Positions 8,627 through 16,219 of a DNA stretch of 35,454 nucleotides are shown piece after piece. The position numbers and the translations under genes were made by a program. Within the stretch, counting starts at the first letter, position 1. Each line of letters starts with the position of its first letter. The notes beneath the pieces are model-generated. The model was not told where the DNA came from. It did not search any database and worked only from the letters and a program-made list of their open reading frames with translations. The DNA comes from an uncultured Bariatricus sp. (GTDB lineage: Bacteria > Bacillota > Clostridia > Lachnospirales > Lachnospiraceae): assembly GCA_934320645.1 (NCBI GenBank), contig CAKRFP010000025.1, forward strand, positions 1 through 35,454, in the 5' to 3' direction.

Positions 8627-8637
8627 GGAGGTTTCTT

Positions 8638-9558
8638 ATGAGACATTTAATGAGTCCTTTAGATTTTTCTGTGGAAGAGCTTGATAAGCTTATGGATCTT
8701 GCAGGTGATATCGAAGCTCATCCGGAAAAATATGCACATGCCTGCGCAGGCAAAAAGCTTGCCACTTTATTCTATGAGCCAAGTACCCGTACCCGACTGA
8801 GTCATGAAGCAGCAATGATGAATCTCGGTGGTAATGTACTTGGCTTTTCTTCAGCAGCTTCCAGCTCTGCTACCAAAGGGGAAAGTGTAGCAGATACGAT
8901 CCGTATGGTTTCCTGCTATGCAGACATCTGTGCGATCAGACATCCAAAAGAAGGTGCACCGATGGTTGCAGCCCAGCACTCTTCAATCCCGGTGATCAAC
9001 GCAGGTGATGGCGGACATCAGCATCCTACCCAGACACTGACTGACCTTTTAACCATCCGTTCTTTAAAAGGACGTCTGAACAACCTGAAGATCGGACTCT
9101 GTGGAGACCTCAAATTCGGTCGTACCGTACATTCTCTGATCAACGCCCTGGTGCGTTATGAAAACATTGAGTTTGTATTAATTTCACCAGAAGAGCTCCG
9201 TCTGCCAGGTTATGTACGCAAAGATGTACTGGATAAGAAAAATATTCCATACAAAGAAGTGGAACGTCTGGAAGATGCCCTTCCGGATCTCGATATCCTT
9301 TATATGACACGTGTTCAGAAGGAACGTTTCTTCAATGAGGAAGATTATGTCCGTATGAAAGATTTCTACATCCTGGACAAAGCAAAAATGGAGCTTGCAC
9401 CGAAAGATATGCTGGTTCTCCATCCACTTCCACGAGTCAACGAAATTTCTGTTGAAGTCGATGATGATCCAAGAGCTGTTTATTTCAAGCAGGTACAGTA
9501 TGGTGTCTATATCCGTATGGCACTGATCCTGACACTTTTAGGGATTCATGTAGATTAA
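8638..9558 (+). CDS. pyrB: Aspartate carbamoyltransferase catalytic subunit
   Basis: PyrB (306 residues) condenses carbamoyl phosphate with aspartate, the committed step of pyrimidine synthesis. Carbamoyl-phosphate contacts are visible in FYEPSTRTRLSHEAA (near residue 50) and HPTQTLTDL (near 130); the aspartate-domain motif LHPLPRVNEI lies near residue 262. The length is typical. The start ATG 8638 follows AAGGAGG by eight bases. It is followed after 14 bases by pyrI, so the enzyme is the regulated c6r6 type rather than the unregulated Bacillus type. Confidence 0.97.
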   Translation: MRHLMSPLDFSVEELDKLMDLAGDIEAHPEKYAHACAGKKLATLFYEPSTRTRLSHEAAMMNLGGNVLGFSSAASSSATKGESVADTIRMVSCYADICAIRHPKEGAPMVAAQHSSIPVINAGDGGHQHPTQTLTDLLTIRSLKGRLNNLKIGLCGDLKFGRTVHSLINALVRYENIEFVLISPEELRLPGYVRKDVLDKKNIPYKEVERLEDALPDLDILYMTRVQKERFFNEEDYVRMKDFYILDKAKMELAPKDMLVLHPLPRVNEISVEVDDDPRAVYFKQVQYGVYIRMALILTLLGIHVD

Positions 9559-9572
9559 GGGAGGATAAGGAC

Positions 9573-10016
9573 ATGGTTGAAAATACACTGAACATTGGTA
9601 AAATTTCAGAAGGCTTCGTACTGGATCACATCCAGGCAGGAAAGAGCATGGATATCTACAAATATCTGAAGCTTGACCAGCTGGACTGCTGCGTAGCCAT
9701 TATTAAGAATGCAAAGAGTAACAAGATGGGAAAAAAGGATATCATCAAGATTGAATGCCCGATCGATATCATTGATCTGGATATTCTTGGTTTTATCGAT
9801 CACAATATTACGGTAAATATTATTGCGGATTCTAAGATTGTTGAGAAGAAGGATCTGAAGCTTCCGGCAGAGATCAAGAATGTGATCAGATGCCACAATC
9901 CGAGATGTATTACTTCGATCGAGCAGGGACTGGATCATGTGTTTGTGTTGACTGATCCGGAGAAAGAAGTGTACCGGTGTAAGTACTGCGAAGAGAAATA
10001 TAATCGGAAGAAGTAG
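9573..10016 (+). CDS. pyrI: Aspartate carbamoyltransferase regulatory subunit
   Basis: PyrI (147 residues) binds nucleotide effectors and couples them to PyrB in the holoenzyme. The N-terminal allosteric domain fills about residues 1-95. The C-terminal zinc domain has four cysteines in the pattern C-x4-C (CHNPRC) and C-x2-C (CKYC), which bind the zinc that contacts PyrB. A GGGAGG site precedes ATG 9573. The stop codon is 24 bases before the shared repeat element, which probably ends this operon. Confidence 0.96.
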   Translation: MVENTLNIGKISEGFVLDHIQAGKSMDIYKYLKLDQLDCCVAIIKNAKSNKMGKKDIIKIECPIDIIDLDILGFIDHNITVNIIADSKIVEKKDLKLPAEIKNVIRCHNPRCITSIEQGLDHVFVLTDPEKEVYRCKYCEEKYNRKK

Positions 10017-10040
10017 GTCCGGCTTGTAGGGGATTGTAAG

Positions 10041-10210
10041 ACGGACGCCGAACAAAATAAAATAACCCTTCCAGATTCTATGTGCAAACCATTCCGATGA
10101 GCCTCTGAAAGCGAAAATTATGTCAGCAAAGGATTCCATAATTTCCCCCGTCTCATCTCCATTGCACATACATGAATCTGGAAGGGTTATTTTATTTTCC
10201 CACGGTTGTT
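10041..10210. repeat. Structured palindromic repeat element, copy 1
   Basis: This element has three nested parts. The outer arms (10054-10078 and 10174-10198) are a perfect 25-bp inverted repeat, A-rich on the left and T-rich on the right. The 90-nt core (10080-10169) is closed by ATGTGCAA / TTGCACAT. Inside it lie GATGAG (10096-10101) pairing with CTCATC (10152-10157), and a hairpin AAATTATG (10115-10122) / CATAATTT (10137-10144) with a 14-base loop. End motifs are ACGGACGCCG (10041-10050) and CGGTTGTT (10203-10210). A second copy at 32845-33013 keeps the ends, core and fold but has different arms. It lies between convergent pyrI and a hydrolase gene, so it probably terminates both. I do not recognise the family. 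Confidence 0.85.
10054..10198. terminator. Bidirectional terminator formed by the repeat arms, copy 1
   Basis: The 25-bp stem ends in ATTTTATTTT on both strands, so either transcript would form a strong GC-containing stem followed by a U-rich tail. The loop of this terminator is the 90-nt conserved core. Its position between two convergent genes fits a shared terminator. Confidence 0.65.
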
Positions 10211-10217
10211 TTGAATT

Positions 10218-11150
10218 TCATTTTTCTACCTTCCATTCTTCTATTGCAGCGGTAAGTCTTCTGTCGATATCTTTTCTGGTTGCCTCACACTCATCCGGGT
10301 ATTCTTTTGCCGCCCTGAAAATGAACTTCATCACAAATTTGAGTCCTACCGGAAGTGCCATACGAAGTAAGGATTCTGGCAATACAAAGTGGGTTCCATG
10401 CTCATATACAAGCGGTACATAGTCACAGGTATGCGGATGCTCTTTCAGGCGCTGGTCCATACGGCGGACATATTTTCCTGCTTCCCAGAAGGAATCGTCA
10501 TCTGCTCCTATTAAGAACAATTTTCCTTTTATATTCTCTACCTTAATCATTTCCTCTTCGGTATGTTCTCTTGCTTTTTCCGAATCGATGAACAGGCAGG
10601 TGCTTCGCTCGATATCACCGGAGCCTTTCGTCTCTTCTTCTACTTTCTGCCAGTATACCGGATGTTCATACACAAACGGCATATAAGGAAGCGGCTTTCC
10701 TCTCCAGGAAAGTGTGGATGTGCCCGGAACCGGCCACTCTCTGCATCCGTCCTTTTTCCCCTGTTCAAATCCCTGCCACACAAAATCGCTGGCGGTAATT
10801 CCGACGGTCAGTGTGATATCCGGGAAATTGGAAGCTGCAACAAGTGCATCCATACCGGTTGTACTCATTCCCATGATGCCGATCTTCCGATTCCCATTTT
10901 TCTTCAGCCATCCAATTGCCGTCTCAATTCTCTCCAGTGGATAATTCACATGACTGTAATTCTTTTTTCCGGGAGACATACAGAGTACATTGACTCCATT
11001 TTTCAGTAACCATCTGGCACCACACTTTGCCATAAAGTCATTCGGGTCATCTCCGAATAAGCCGATGACTGCACAGTCAGATCCGTTTGGATTGTCATAG
11101 TATATTCCGTAAAAACCATCTTTTTCGATTTCAAAAAACTGCTTTTTCAT
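10218..11150 (-). CDS. Alpha/beta hydrolase of the BAAT C-terminal (acyl-CoA thioesterase-like) family
   Basis: A 310-residue alpha/beta hydrolase without signal peptide. The nucleophile elbow is GMSTTG near residue 110, the acid is probably in FLIGADDDSFW, and the histidine is in EHGTHFVLP, giving a complete catalytic triad. The C-terminal half resembles the BAAT C-terminal domain of acyl-CoA:amino acid N-acyltransferases and thioesterases, which in bacteria usually lack a known substrate. ATG 11150 (MKKQFFEI) follows AAGGAG. The frame is open further upstream through the manganese exporter gene, but only the stretch 11151-11362 is free, and it has no better start. The gene may be cotranscribed with the exporter. 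Confidence 0.75.
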   Translation of the reverse strand: MKKQFFEIEKDGFYGIYYDNPNGSDCAVIGLFGDDPNDFMAKCGARWLLKNGVNVLCMSPGKKNYSHVNYPLERIETAIGWLKKNGNRKIGIMGMSTTGMDALVAASNFPDITLTVGITASDFVWQGFEQGKKDGCREWPVPGTSTLSWRGKPLPYMPFVYEHPVYWQKVEEETKGSGDIERSTCLFIDSEKAREHTEEEMIKVENIKGKLFLIGADDDSFWEAGKYVRRMDQRLKEHPHTCDYVPLVYEHGTHFVLPESLLRMALPVGLKFVMKFIFRAAKEYPDECEATRKDIDRRLTAAIEEWKVEK

Positions 11151-11362
11151 GTAAGCTTTCTCTCCTTTTTCCCATGCAAATGTTTTCTCACTAATCCAAT
11201 TGTTCTCTGCCGCTCCCTGGCTCATTCTTCTGGAAATTGTTTCTCTGATTTTATAAACCATTTGATTGATTTCCCACAGTTCTCCAGCATCATGTGGCTC
11301 ATATGTTTGAAGCATATATGCTTGTGCGGATAGGAAAAATGCCTGACATTCAAACGTTCTTT

Positions 11363-12052
11363 CTATTTCACTTTCTTTTTCTCTCTTTTTGCAAAAAGAC
11401 AGACACATATAATCACAAAAACAACCGTTACAGCGATAAGAGCCGGCCATACCGGCAGCGGACAGACATCTGCGCTTATCATCTGAAGTCCCTGATAAAG
11501 TGTGTAGACTCCAAATACAGAGAAGATGACGAATGCAAGTGTATTGAGAAGTCCGTCCGGAGTCTTGCTCTTCAGCAGATAACCAACTAACATTCCGAGA
11601 ATATCCGCTGCAAAAAGTCCAAGTGAACATCCGATCCATACGATCAACGCTGCACCCATTCCTTCATTTGCACCAAAAGTGATGGCTGTCAGCTGTGTCT
11701 TGTCTCCAAGTTCTGCTACGAAAAATGTGCAGAAAACGGCAAGCGGTGCAAACTGGATCTTGGATTTGCCGCCCTCTTCCTCTTCTTCGTCATCCTCACC
11801 GGCAATCGTGGATGCTGCAAAATAAAGAAATGCAAGTGCTGCGATCGCCTTGATCAGCCAGTCCGGAATGAATTTGCTGACAAGTCCGCCTGCAAGAACA
11901 GCCAGTCCATTTAATACAAGGATTGCCACGGCAGTTCCTGATATGATGTCTCTTAACTTGTATTTTGAAGTAAGAGCAATCAGCATGAGCTGGGTCTTAT
12001 CTCCCATCTCTGCTATAAATTCTGTTAAAAATACTTTTAAAAATAGTAGCAT
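11363..12052 (-). CDS. GDT1/UPF0016 (TMEM165-like) manganese exporter
   Basis: A membrane protein of 229 residues with about six or seven helices. It carries the two signature repeats of the family, EMGDKTQL near residue 13 and ELGDKTQL near residue 120, separated by an acidic cytoplasmic loop (GEDDEEEEEGGKSK). Members export Mn2+ (MntX/MneA type) and some Ca2+ across the membrane. The start is ATG 12052 (MLLFLKVFLTEF), preceded by AAAAGGAGA; an open extension to 12151 would run into the riboswitch terminator. The yybP-ykoY riboswitch upstream supports manganese as the substrate. Confidence 0.9.
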   Translation of the reverse strand: MLLFLKVFLTEFIAEMGDKTQLMLIALTSKYKLRDIISGTAVAILVLNGLAVLAGGLVSKFIPDWLIKAIAALAFLYFAASTIAGEDDEEEEEGGKSKIQFAPLAVFCTFFVAELGDKTQLTAITFGANEGMGAALIVWIGCSLGLFAADILGMLVGYLLKSKTPDGLLNTLAFVIFSVFGVYTLYQGLQMISADVCPLPVWPALIAVTVVFVIICVCLFAKREKKKVK

Positions 12053-12103
12053 TGGTTTGATATCTCCTTTTCTTCGTTCTAATGTAAACTGCATGCGCTG
12101 CAT

Positions 12104-12175
12104 AAAAAAAGGCTCATGTATATTGATCGACAGTTCATCTATCATACCCAAACTGTTGATCGATATACATGAGTC
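12104..12175 (-). terminator. Riboswitch-controlled terminator upstream of the manganese exporter
   Basis: A long near-perfect stem pairs 12111-12135 with 12151-12175 and is followed on the minus strand by seven U residues (12104-12110). The 5' arm contains CUCAUG, which can pair instead with CAUGAG at the 5' side of the aptamer (12256-12261). Metal binding that favours that pairing would break the terminator and switch the exporter on. Confidence 0.85.
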
Positions 12176-12264
12176 TCATTATTTAAGATTTGCCAGATTA
12201 TACTTTTCATACAATCAGAATGTTGACAAACCACACTTTCGCGCTAACTACTCCCTCATGGAAT
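12176..12264 (-). ncRNA. yybP-ykoY manganese riboswitch aptamer
   Basis: The minus strand shows the conserved elements in order: AGGGAGUA (12248-12255), a short stem, GUCAAC near 12222-12227, a second stem, and UGGCAAAUCUU (12186-12196). These match the paired L1 and L3 Mn2+-binding loops of the yybP-ykoY class. It lies between a strong promoter and a terminator hairpin, directly ahead of a GDT1-family exporter, one of the known targets of this class. The exact helix borders are estimated by eye. Confidence 0.82.
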
Positions 12265-12281
12265 ATTCATTTACTCAGTAA

Positions 12282-12310
12282 AGAGTATCAAATACATCCT
12301 GTTTTGTCAA
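12282..12310 (-). promoter_or_regulatory. Promoter of the riboswitch-exporter transcript
   Basis: On the minus strand, TTGACA (12305-12310) is followed after 17 bases by TACTCT (12282-12287). It lies in the gap after the MATE gene stop codon, so the exporter has its own promoter. Confidence 0.75.
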
Positions 12311-12333
12311 CAGAATCCGACATTTTTTATCAC

Positions 12334-13680
12334 TTATTTCACCACTTTTTCGCTCTTTTTATTTATATAAATAAAGAAGATCACATTCATGATCACCCCA
12401 ACCGTCGTAGACACCGGCGCTGCCAGACCGATCTTTGTCAGGCTGGCATTTGGCTGGATACTCATCACATAAGCGAACGGGAGACGCACCAGAAGTGTCT
12501 GGATCAGTCCCTGTGTCATTACCCATACGGTCTTATTGTTTCCGTTAAAATATCCGATCATGCTGAAAAGGATTGCGGTCACAATGGTTTCCGCTCCAAA
12601 TCCTCTCAGATACTCAAAGGCTCTCTGGATAACCGCTGCGTCTGTGGTGAAAAGTCCGGCAAGCAGATCTCCTTTAAACATCACCAGTACAAATACCACG
12701 CATCCCACGGTCAGCCCGATTCCAATTCCTGTAAACAGCGCATGTTTCGCTCTTTTCGTTTTTCCGGCTCCGATATTCTGAGATACGAAGGAAGCCATGG
12801 ACTGCATCAGGGCACTTGGCACCAGCATAACAAAATTTACAATCTTGCACGCAACCCCATAACCTGAGGATGCTTCCAGACCAAGGCGGTTGACAAAGGC
12901 ACACAATGCCAGAAAAGAAATCTGTGTCAGCCCTTCCTGAAGCGCAAGCGGCAGTCCGATCTTAAGGAATTTCCCGCACTGCTGATTCCATCCGAAATTC
13001 TTTCTGGAAATCGTAAATGGAAGGTTCTTTTTCATCAGGCTAATAACTGCAAAAACAACACTGCATCCCTGTGCCATGACGGTTGCGATCGCCGCTCCCG
13101 CTGCATCCATATGAAGTCCTGCGACCAGGGTAAAATCCCCGATGATATTGATGATACATGCAACCAGAACAAATAACAACGGAGATCTGCTGTCTCCCAT
13201 TCCCCTGAATATGGCTGCCAGTACATTATACGCTACGATAAAGAAGATTCCGCCTCCGCAGATGCGCACATAGCTTGCAGTCAGGGTAACAGCCTCTTCC
13301 GGCGCCTGCATCAGTACCGAAATCGGATGTGCAAAAAACACCATGATCACAAATAGCAGAACGGAAATCCCTGCAAATACAATGGCAGAACCGCCAATTA
13401 CCGAACCAATCTGTTCTGCCCTCTTTTCACCCAGATACCTGGCAATCAGTACGGTCACACCCATTGCAAGCTGTGTCACTACAAATGTCACCAGATTCAG
13501 CACCTGGCTTCCTGTCGAAACTGCGGAAAGTCCCGATGTGGAGCCGTATCGTCCTACCACCAGAAGGTCTACTGCACCGTAAGCCGCCTGCAGGATCAGT
13601 GCCCCCAGAACCGGGATCATAAAGGCAACCATCTTCTTCAAAATGCTTCCCTGTGTAAAATCTGTCTTATCTGCTGACAT
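12334..13680 (-). CDS. MATE family multidrug/cation efflux transporter
   Basis: A 448-residue integral membrane protein with about twelve predicted helices, in the DinF/NorM-like MATE superfamily. Family features include the N-terminal MIPVLGALILQAAYGAVDLL helix, AVSTGSQVLNLVTFV, and the second-half repeat beginning FLKIGLPLALQEGLTQ. Members expel drugs or metabolites using Na+ or H+ gradients; the substrate here is unknown. GGAGAGG precedes the ATG, and the gene begins one base after the MarR regulator's stop codon. The two are surely cotranscribed and the regulator very likely controls this pump. Confidence 0.93.
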   Translation of the reverse strand: MSADKTDFTQGSILKKMVAFMIPVLGALILQAAYGAVDLLVVGRYGSTSGLSAVSTGSQVLNLVTFVVTQLAMGVTVLIARYLGEKRAEQIGSVIGGSAIVFAGISVLLFVIMVFFAHPISVLMQAPEEAVTLTASYVRICGGGIFFIVAYNVLAAIFRGMGDSRSPLLFVLVACIINIIGDFTLVAGLHMDAAGAAIATVMAQGCSVVFAVISLMKKNLPFTISRKNFGWNQQCGKFLKIGLPLALQEGLTQISFLALCAFVNRLGLEASSGYGVACKIVNFVMLVPSALMQSMASFVSQNIGAGKTKRAKHALFTGIGIGLTVGCVVFVLVMFKGDLLAGLFTTDAAVIQRAFEYLRGFGAETIVTAILFSMIGYFNGNNKTVWVMTQGLIQTLLVRLPFAYVMSIQPNASLTKIGLAAPVSTTVGVIMNVIFFIYINKKSEKVVK

Positions 13681-13681
13681 C

Positions 13682-14122
13682 TTAACCTCTCCTCTCTCTC
13701 ATGATCTCATAAAATTTTTCAATTGTCCGGATCATGTTCTGGGCATCTTCTTCTGATATCTCATCCATGTAAGGTGCTAACATTTCAAAATACTGTGCAT
13801 CGTATTTCTGATGCAATTCTTTTCCTGCTTCTGTAATCGTAATATAAGTCACTCTTCCATCATCCGGTGACGCAAACTTCTGAAGATATCCTTTCTCTTC
13901 CATTTCCTTTACCGTCCTTGTAACACCTGGTCTTGGAAGATTCAGTACATCACTGATATCCGATATTTTCACGGAAACATCTTCTTTATCCAGCATCTGA
14001 ATCACATCCAGATACTGGATAAATGTCGACCGCACGCCACTTGGCAGCGGTGGAAGCAGCTCCCGGATTCGCTTTGCCTGATAGCATGCATCAAACATTC
14101 TCTTAATTGTTCTATTTTGCAT
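13682..14122 (-). CDS. MarR family transcriptional regulator
   Basis: A 146-residue winged-helix regulator. The DNA-recognition region is ISDISDVLNLPRPGVTRTVKEMEEKGYL (about residues 53-80) and the wing follows with SPDDGRVTYITITEAG. Helices at both ends would form the dimer. MarR proteins usually repress their own operon and a linked efflux pump until a small ligand binds. That fits here: the gene is first in an operon with a MATE pump, and a perfect palindrome overlaps its -10 box. The inducer is not predictable. Confidence 0.92.
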   Translation of the reverse strand: MQNRTIKRMFDACYQAKRIRELLPPLPSGVRSTFIQYLDVIQMLDKEDVSVKISDISDVLNLPRPGVTRTVKEMEEKGYLQKFASPDDGRVTYITITEAGKELHQKYDAQYFEMLAPYMDEISEEDAQNMIRTIEKFYEIMRERRG

Positions 14123-14208
14123 GTGCCTGTTCCTCCCGTAATTATTTTAGCGAAACTGTCATTCTCTGTTTTTCGATCTTATAATAGCCTCAAAATAATT
14201 ATCTTGGT

Positions 14209-14252
14209 TAATTACCATTGGTAATTATATGAGGGATTCTTTCATTTGTCAA
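14209..14252 (-). promoter_or_regulatory. Promoter and MarR operator of the marR-MATE operon
   Basis: On the minus strand TTGACA (14247-14252) and TATAAT (14224-14229) are both perfect and 17 bases apart. A 19-bp palindrome, TAATTACCA and TGGTAATTA around one base (14209-14227), overlaps the -10 box. It is placed so that the MarR protein could block RNA polymerase. Confidence 0.85.
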
Positions 14253-14343
14253 TAAAAAGATCCTGTCTTTTTCAAAATTGTATTTTGCAAAATTTTAAAA
14301 TGAATCCAGCCTGCCGTAATTTTTCTCTAAAAAGGCCCAAAAA

Positions 14344-14380
14344 GAAAAAGCCGATATCACTGCAAAAGATATCAGCTTTT
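14344..14380 (-). terminator. Terminator of the PHP phosphoesterase gene
   Basis: On the minus strand AAAAGCTGATATC pairs with GATATCGGCTTTTT (one G-T pair, loop of about nine bases) and a T-rich run follows. It starts ten bases after the gene's stop codon. The rest of the gap to 14209 shows no gene. Confidence 0.8.
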
Positions 14381-14389
14381 CCCATTATT

Positions 14390-15244
14390 TCATATTTCCC
14401 TTTTCAATCCAGTCTCTTGCTCCACCGGCGTAAGAAGCAGTTCTCTGTATTTTTCATCCAGTTCCATGCCAAACGGAACATTCGGTTTTACCTTTTCTCC
14501 ATGGAAATCCGAGCCGCAGGTAATCGCAAGGTGATGCTCCTTTGCCAGCCTCAGATAGAATTTGGTCTGCATAAAAGTATGCTTCTGGTAAAAGCATTCG
14601 ATTCCGTCCAGTTCTGCTGTCGCAAGTTTTGTGGTTAGCTCTTCCTGCCACTGCTTTCCCATCTTCAGAAGTCCCGGATGCGCAAGCACTGCCTTGCCGC
14701 CTGCCTGATGGATGAGTTCGATTGCTTCTACAGGACTTGGTTTGATCCGCTCTGCTTTCCGGTGAAATTCCTGCGTATTCAAATATCGCGTAAACGCTTC
14801 TTTTTTCGAGTTCACATAGCCATGCTCCAGTAGGAATTCTGCAAAATGTGGTCTTCCAAGGGAACCATTTCCTGCAATTTTCTGAACTTCTTCCAAAGAA
14901 ATATCGATTCCTTTTTCCTGTAAAAATGCAACAATCTTCTTTCCGCGATTTCTACGGTCTTCTTCAAATATCTGGCATTTTTCTAAAAGGATTTTATTAT
15001 CCGGATCAATAAACAGACCAAGAATGTGAATCTCTTCCCCTTCCTGGGTGCTGATCTCAATTCCCGGTATGTAACGGACTCCAAGCTCCTTAGCTTTTGC
15101 AATCGCCTCATTCTGCCCGGCTACCGTATCATGATCCGTAAGTGCGTACAACTCCAGGTCTGCATCCTTTGCTTTCTGCACCATCTCTGCCGGACTGTAC
15201 TGCCCGTCGGATGCAGTTGAATGGGTATGTAAATCTAATTTCAT
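14390..15244 (-). CDS. PHP domain phosphoesterase (RNase AM / TrpH-like)
   Basis: A 284-residue PHP-domain metal-dependent phosphoesterase. Metal ligands are visible in DLHTHSTASDG, YALTDHDTVAG, IPGIEIS, GRPHFAEFL, AVLAHPG and CGSDFHG. The arrangement matches the E. coli YciV (RNase AM) group, which acts on 5' ends of RNA and on 3',5'-nucleoside bisphosphates. I chose ATG 15244 (MKLDLHTHS), with GAGGTG upstream, rather than the in-frame start at 15307. It follows the GNAT gene by 75 bases on the same strand and ends with a clear terminator. Confidence 0.9.
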   Translation of the reverse strand: MKLDLHTHSTASDGQYSPAEMVQKAKDADLELYALTDHDTVAGQNEAIAKAKELGVRYIPGIEISTQEGEEIHILGLFIDPDNKILLEKCQIFEEDRRNRGKKIVAFLQEKGIDISLEEVQKIAGNGSLGRPHFAEFLLEHGYVNSKKEAFTRYLNTQEFHRKAERIKPSPVEAIELIHQAGGKAVLAHPGLLKMGKQWQEELTTKLATAELDGIECFYQKHTFMQTKFYLRLAKEHHLAITCGSDFHGEKVKPNVPFGMELDEKYRELLLTPVEQETGLKREI

Positions 15245-15319
15245 GTTTGCTTCACCTCTATCATCATTGGCAAATCGCTGTTCAGATTTTAAATTTTCCG
15301 CTTTCATCTTTCCATTCCA

Positions 15320-15730
15320 CTACTTCCGGTTCTCATAATTGCAGATCTGGATCGCAGCACCATTTTCCATGACAGAAAATCCATGCTTCTGATAAAACGG
15401 GACATTGTTTTTATCCTCCGGCATTCCCTCGATATACAGGAAATCCTTATATTTTTCTTTGATGTATTCGATCATTTTACCTGCAATCCCTTTTCCCTGA
15501 TACTCCGGGTGGACAAGCACATAGTGGATCTGCGCCAGCATCTCAGTGTCATCCAGCACTCTGGTAAGTCCTACCAGCTTTTCCCCATCCCACACCGTCA
15601 GCACCGTTGAAGAATGCATCAGTGCCTTATACAGGCGTTCCGGATAATTTCCCGAAACCCAGCCGACCGATAAAAACAATTCCTGTACCTGTTCTTTTGT
15701 AAATTTTTTCTCTTCTGTATATTGAAACAT
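15320..15730 (-). CDS. GNAT family N-acetyltransferase
   Basis: A 136-residue GNAT domain. The acetyl-CoA binding motif A is YVLVHPEYQGKGIAGKMIEYI (residues about 70-90, QGKGIAG being the pyrophosphate loop), followed by the FYQKHGF motif B near residue 112. The substrate is unknown. GGAGAGA precedes ATG 15730 and the gene starts 12 bases after the HxlR stop codon, so it is probably cotranscribed with that regulator. Confidence 0.9.
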   Translation of the reverse strand: MFQYTEEKKFTKEQVQELFLSVGWVSGNYPERLYKALMHSSTVLTVWDGEKLVGLTRVLDDTEMLAQIHYVLVHPEYQGKGIAGKMIEYIKEKYKDFLYIEGMPEDKNNVPFYQKHGFSVMENGAAIQICNYENRK

Positions 15731-15742
15731 TTTCTTCTCTCC

Positions 15743-16126
15743 TTATCTCCGATGATCGCATTTCTGACACTGCACCATCTCATTTTCACCGTCTTCTTTA
15801 TAGAAAATATCCGACCACTGGCAGATACTCTGTAAAATAGGAACCACAGATTTCCCTTTTTCTGTCAGGGAATATTCCACACGGGGTGGAATCTCATCAT
15901 AGGATTTCCTGTCCACAATTCCATCTTCGATCAGATCCTTCAGCGTTGCTGCCAGCACAGCATCCGTGATATTGTACATTTCCCTGCGCAGTTCACTGTA
16001 ACGCAGTCTTTCATTTGCAGACAGCACACAGATGATCCGCGATTTCCACTTTCCGCCAAAGATTGCCAGTCCATATTCCAGAGGACAGCGTATATCATCT
16101 TCCAATTTTTTCTTATATTTCGCCAT
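15743..16126 (-). CDS. HxlR family transcriptional regulator
   Basis: A 127-residue winged-helix protein with the HxlR signature CPLEYGLAIFGGKWKSRIICVL, in which the N-terminal cysteine (residue 14) corresponds to the redox-sensing cysteine known in several family members. ITDAVLAATLKDLIEDGIV is the recognition region and PPRVEYSLTEKGKSV the wing. The C-terminus adds CQKCDHRR, a second cysteine pair that could bind metal or be redox active. Palindromic sites precede both this gene and the PPOX gene upstream, suggesting it controls both. A redox or electrophile signal is inference. Confidence 0.93.
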   Translation of the reverse strand: MAKYKKKLEDDIRCPLEYGLAIFGGKWKSRIICVLSANERLRYSELRREMYNITDAVLAATLKDLIEDGIVDRKSYDEIPPRVEYSLTEKGKSVVPILQSICQWSDIFYKEDGENEMVQCQKCDHRR

Positions 16127-16133
16127 AAAACAA

Positions 16134-16209
16134 TCACCTTCAAGCTCTTTTTTTGATTTATTATAGCTTGAAGGTGACCATTTTTAAAGTTACTATGAAA
16201 TTTATTAGT
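16134..16209 (-). promoter_or_regulatory. hxlR promoter region with two kinds of inverted repeat
   Basis: TATAAT (16160-16165) has a weak -35 TTTAAA (16183-16188), 17 bases apart. A 13-bp perfect inverted repeat (16134-16146 and 16165-16177, arm TCACCTTCAAGCT) spans the -10 edge and the Shine-Dalgarno sequence GAAGGTGA. Just upstream of the -35, 16192-16209 matches 15 of 18 bases of the palindrome upstream of the PPOX gene. Confidence 0.6.
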
Positions 16210-16219
16210 AAGTCCTGAA

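Noticed and set aside
10041..10210. Interpretation of the palindromic repeat as an insertion sequence or classical MITE
   Set aside because: No transposase is present, no target duplication is evident, and the terminal arms are not shared between the two copies.
11151..11639. N-terminal extension of the BAAT-type hydrolase into the manganese exporter gene
   Set aside because: Residues encoded upstream of 11363 are an out-of-frame reading of the exporter. The stretch 11151-11362 is open but lacks a convincing start, and a good ribosome binding site precedes 11150.
12111..12175. Long hairpin upstream of the exporter as an independent repeat
   Set aside because: It is explained as the terminator of the manganese riboswitch, with a seven-U tail.
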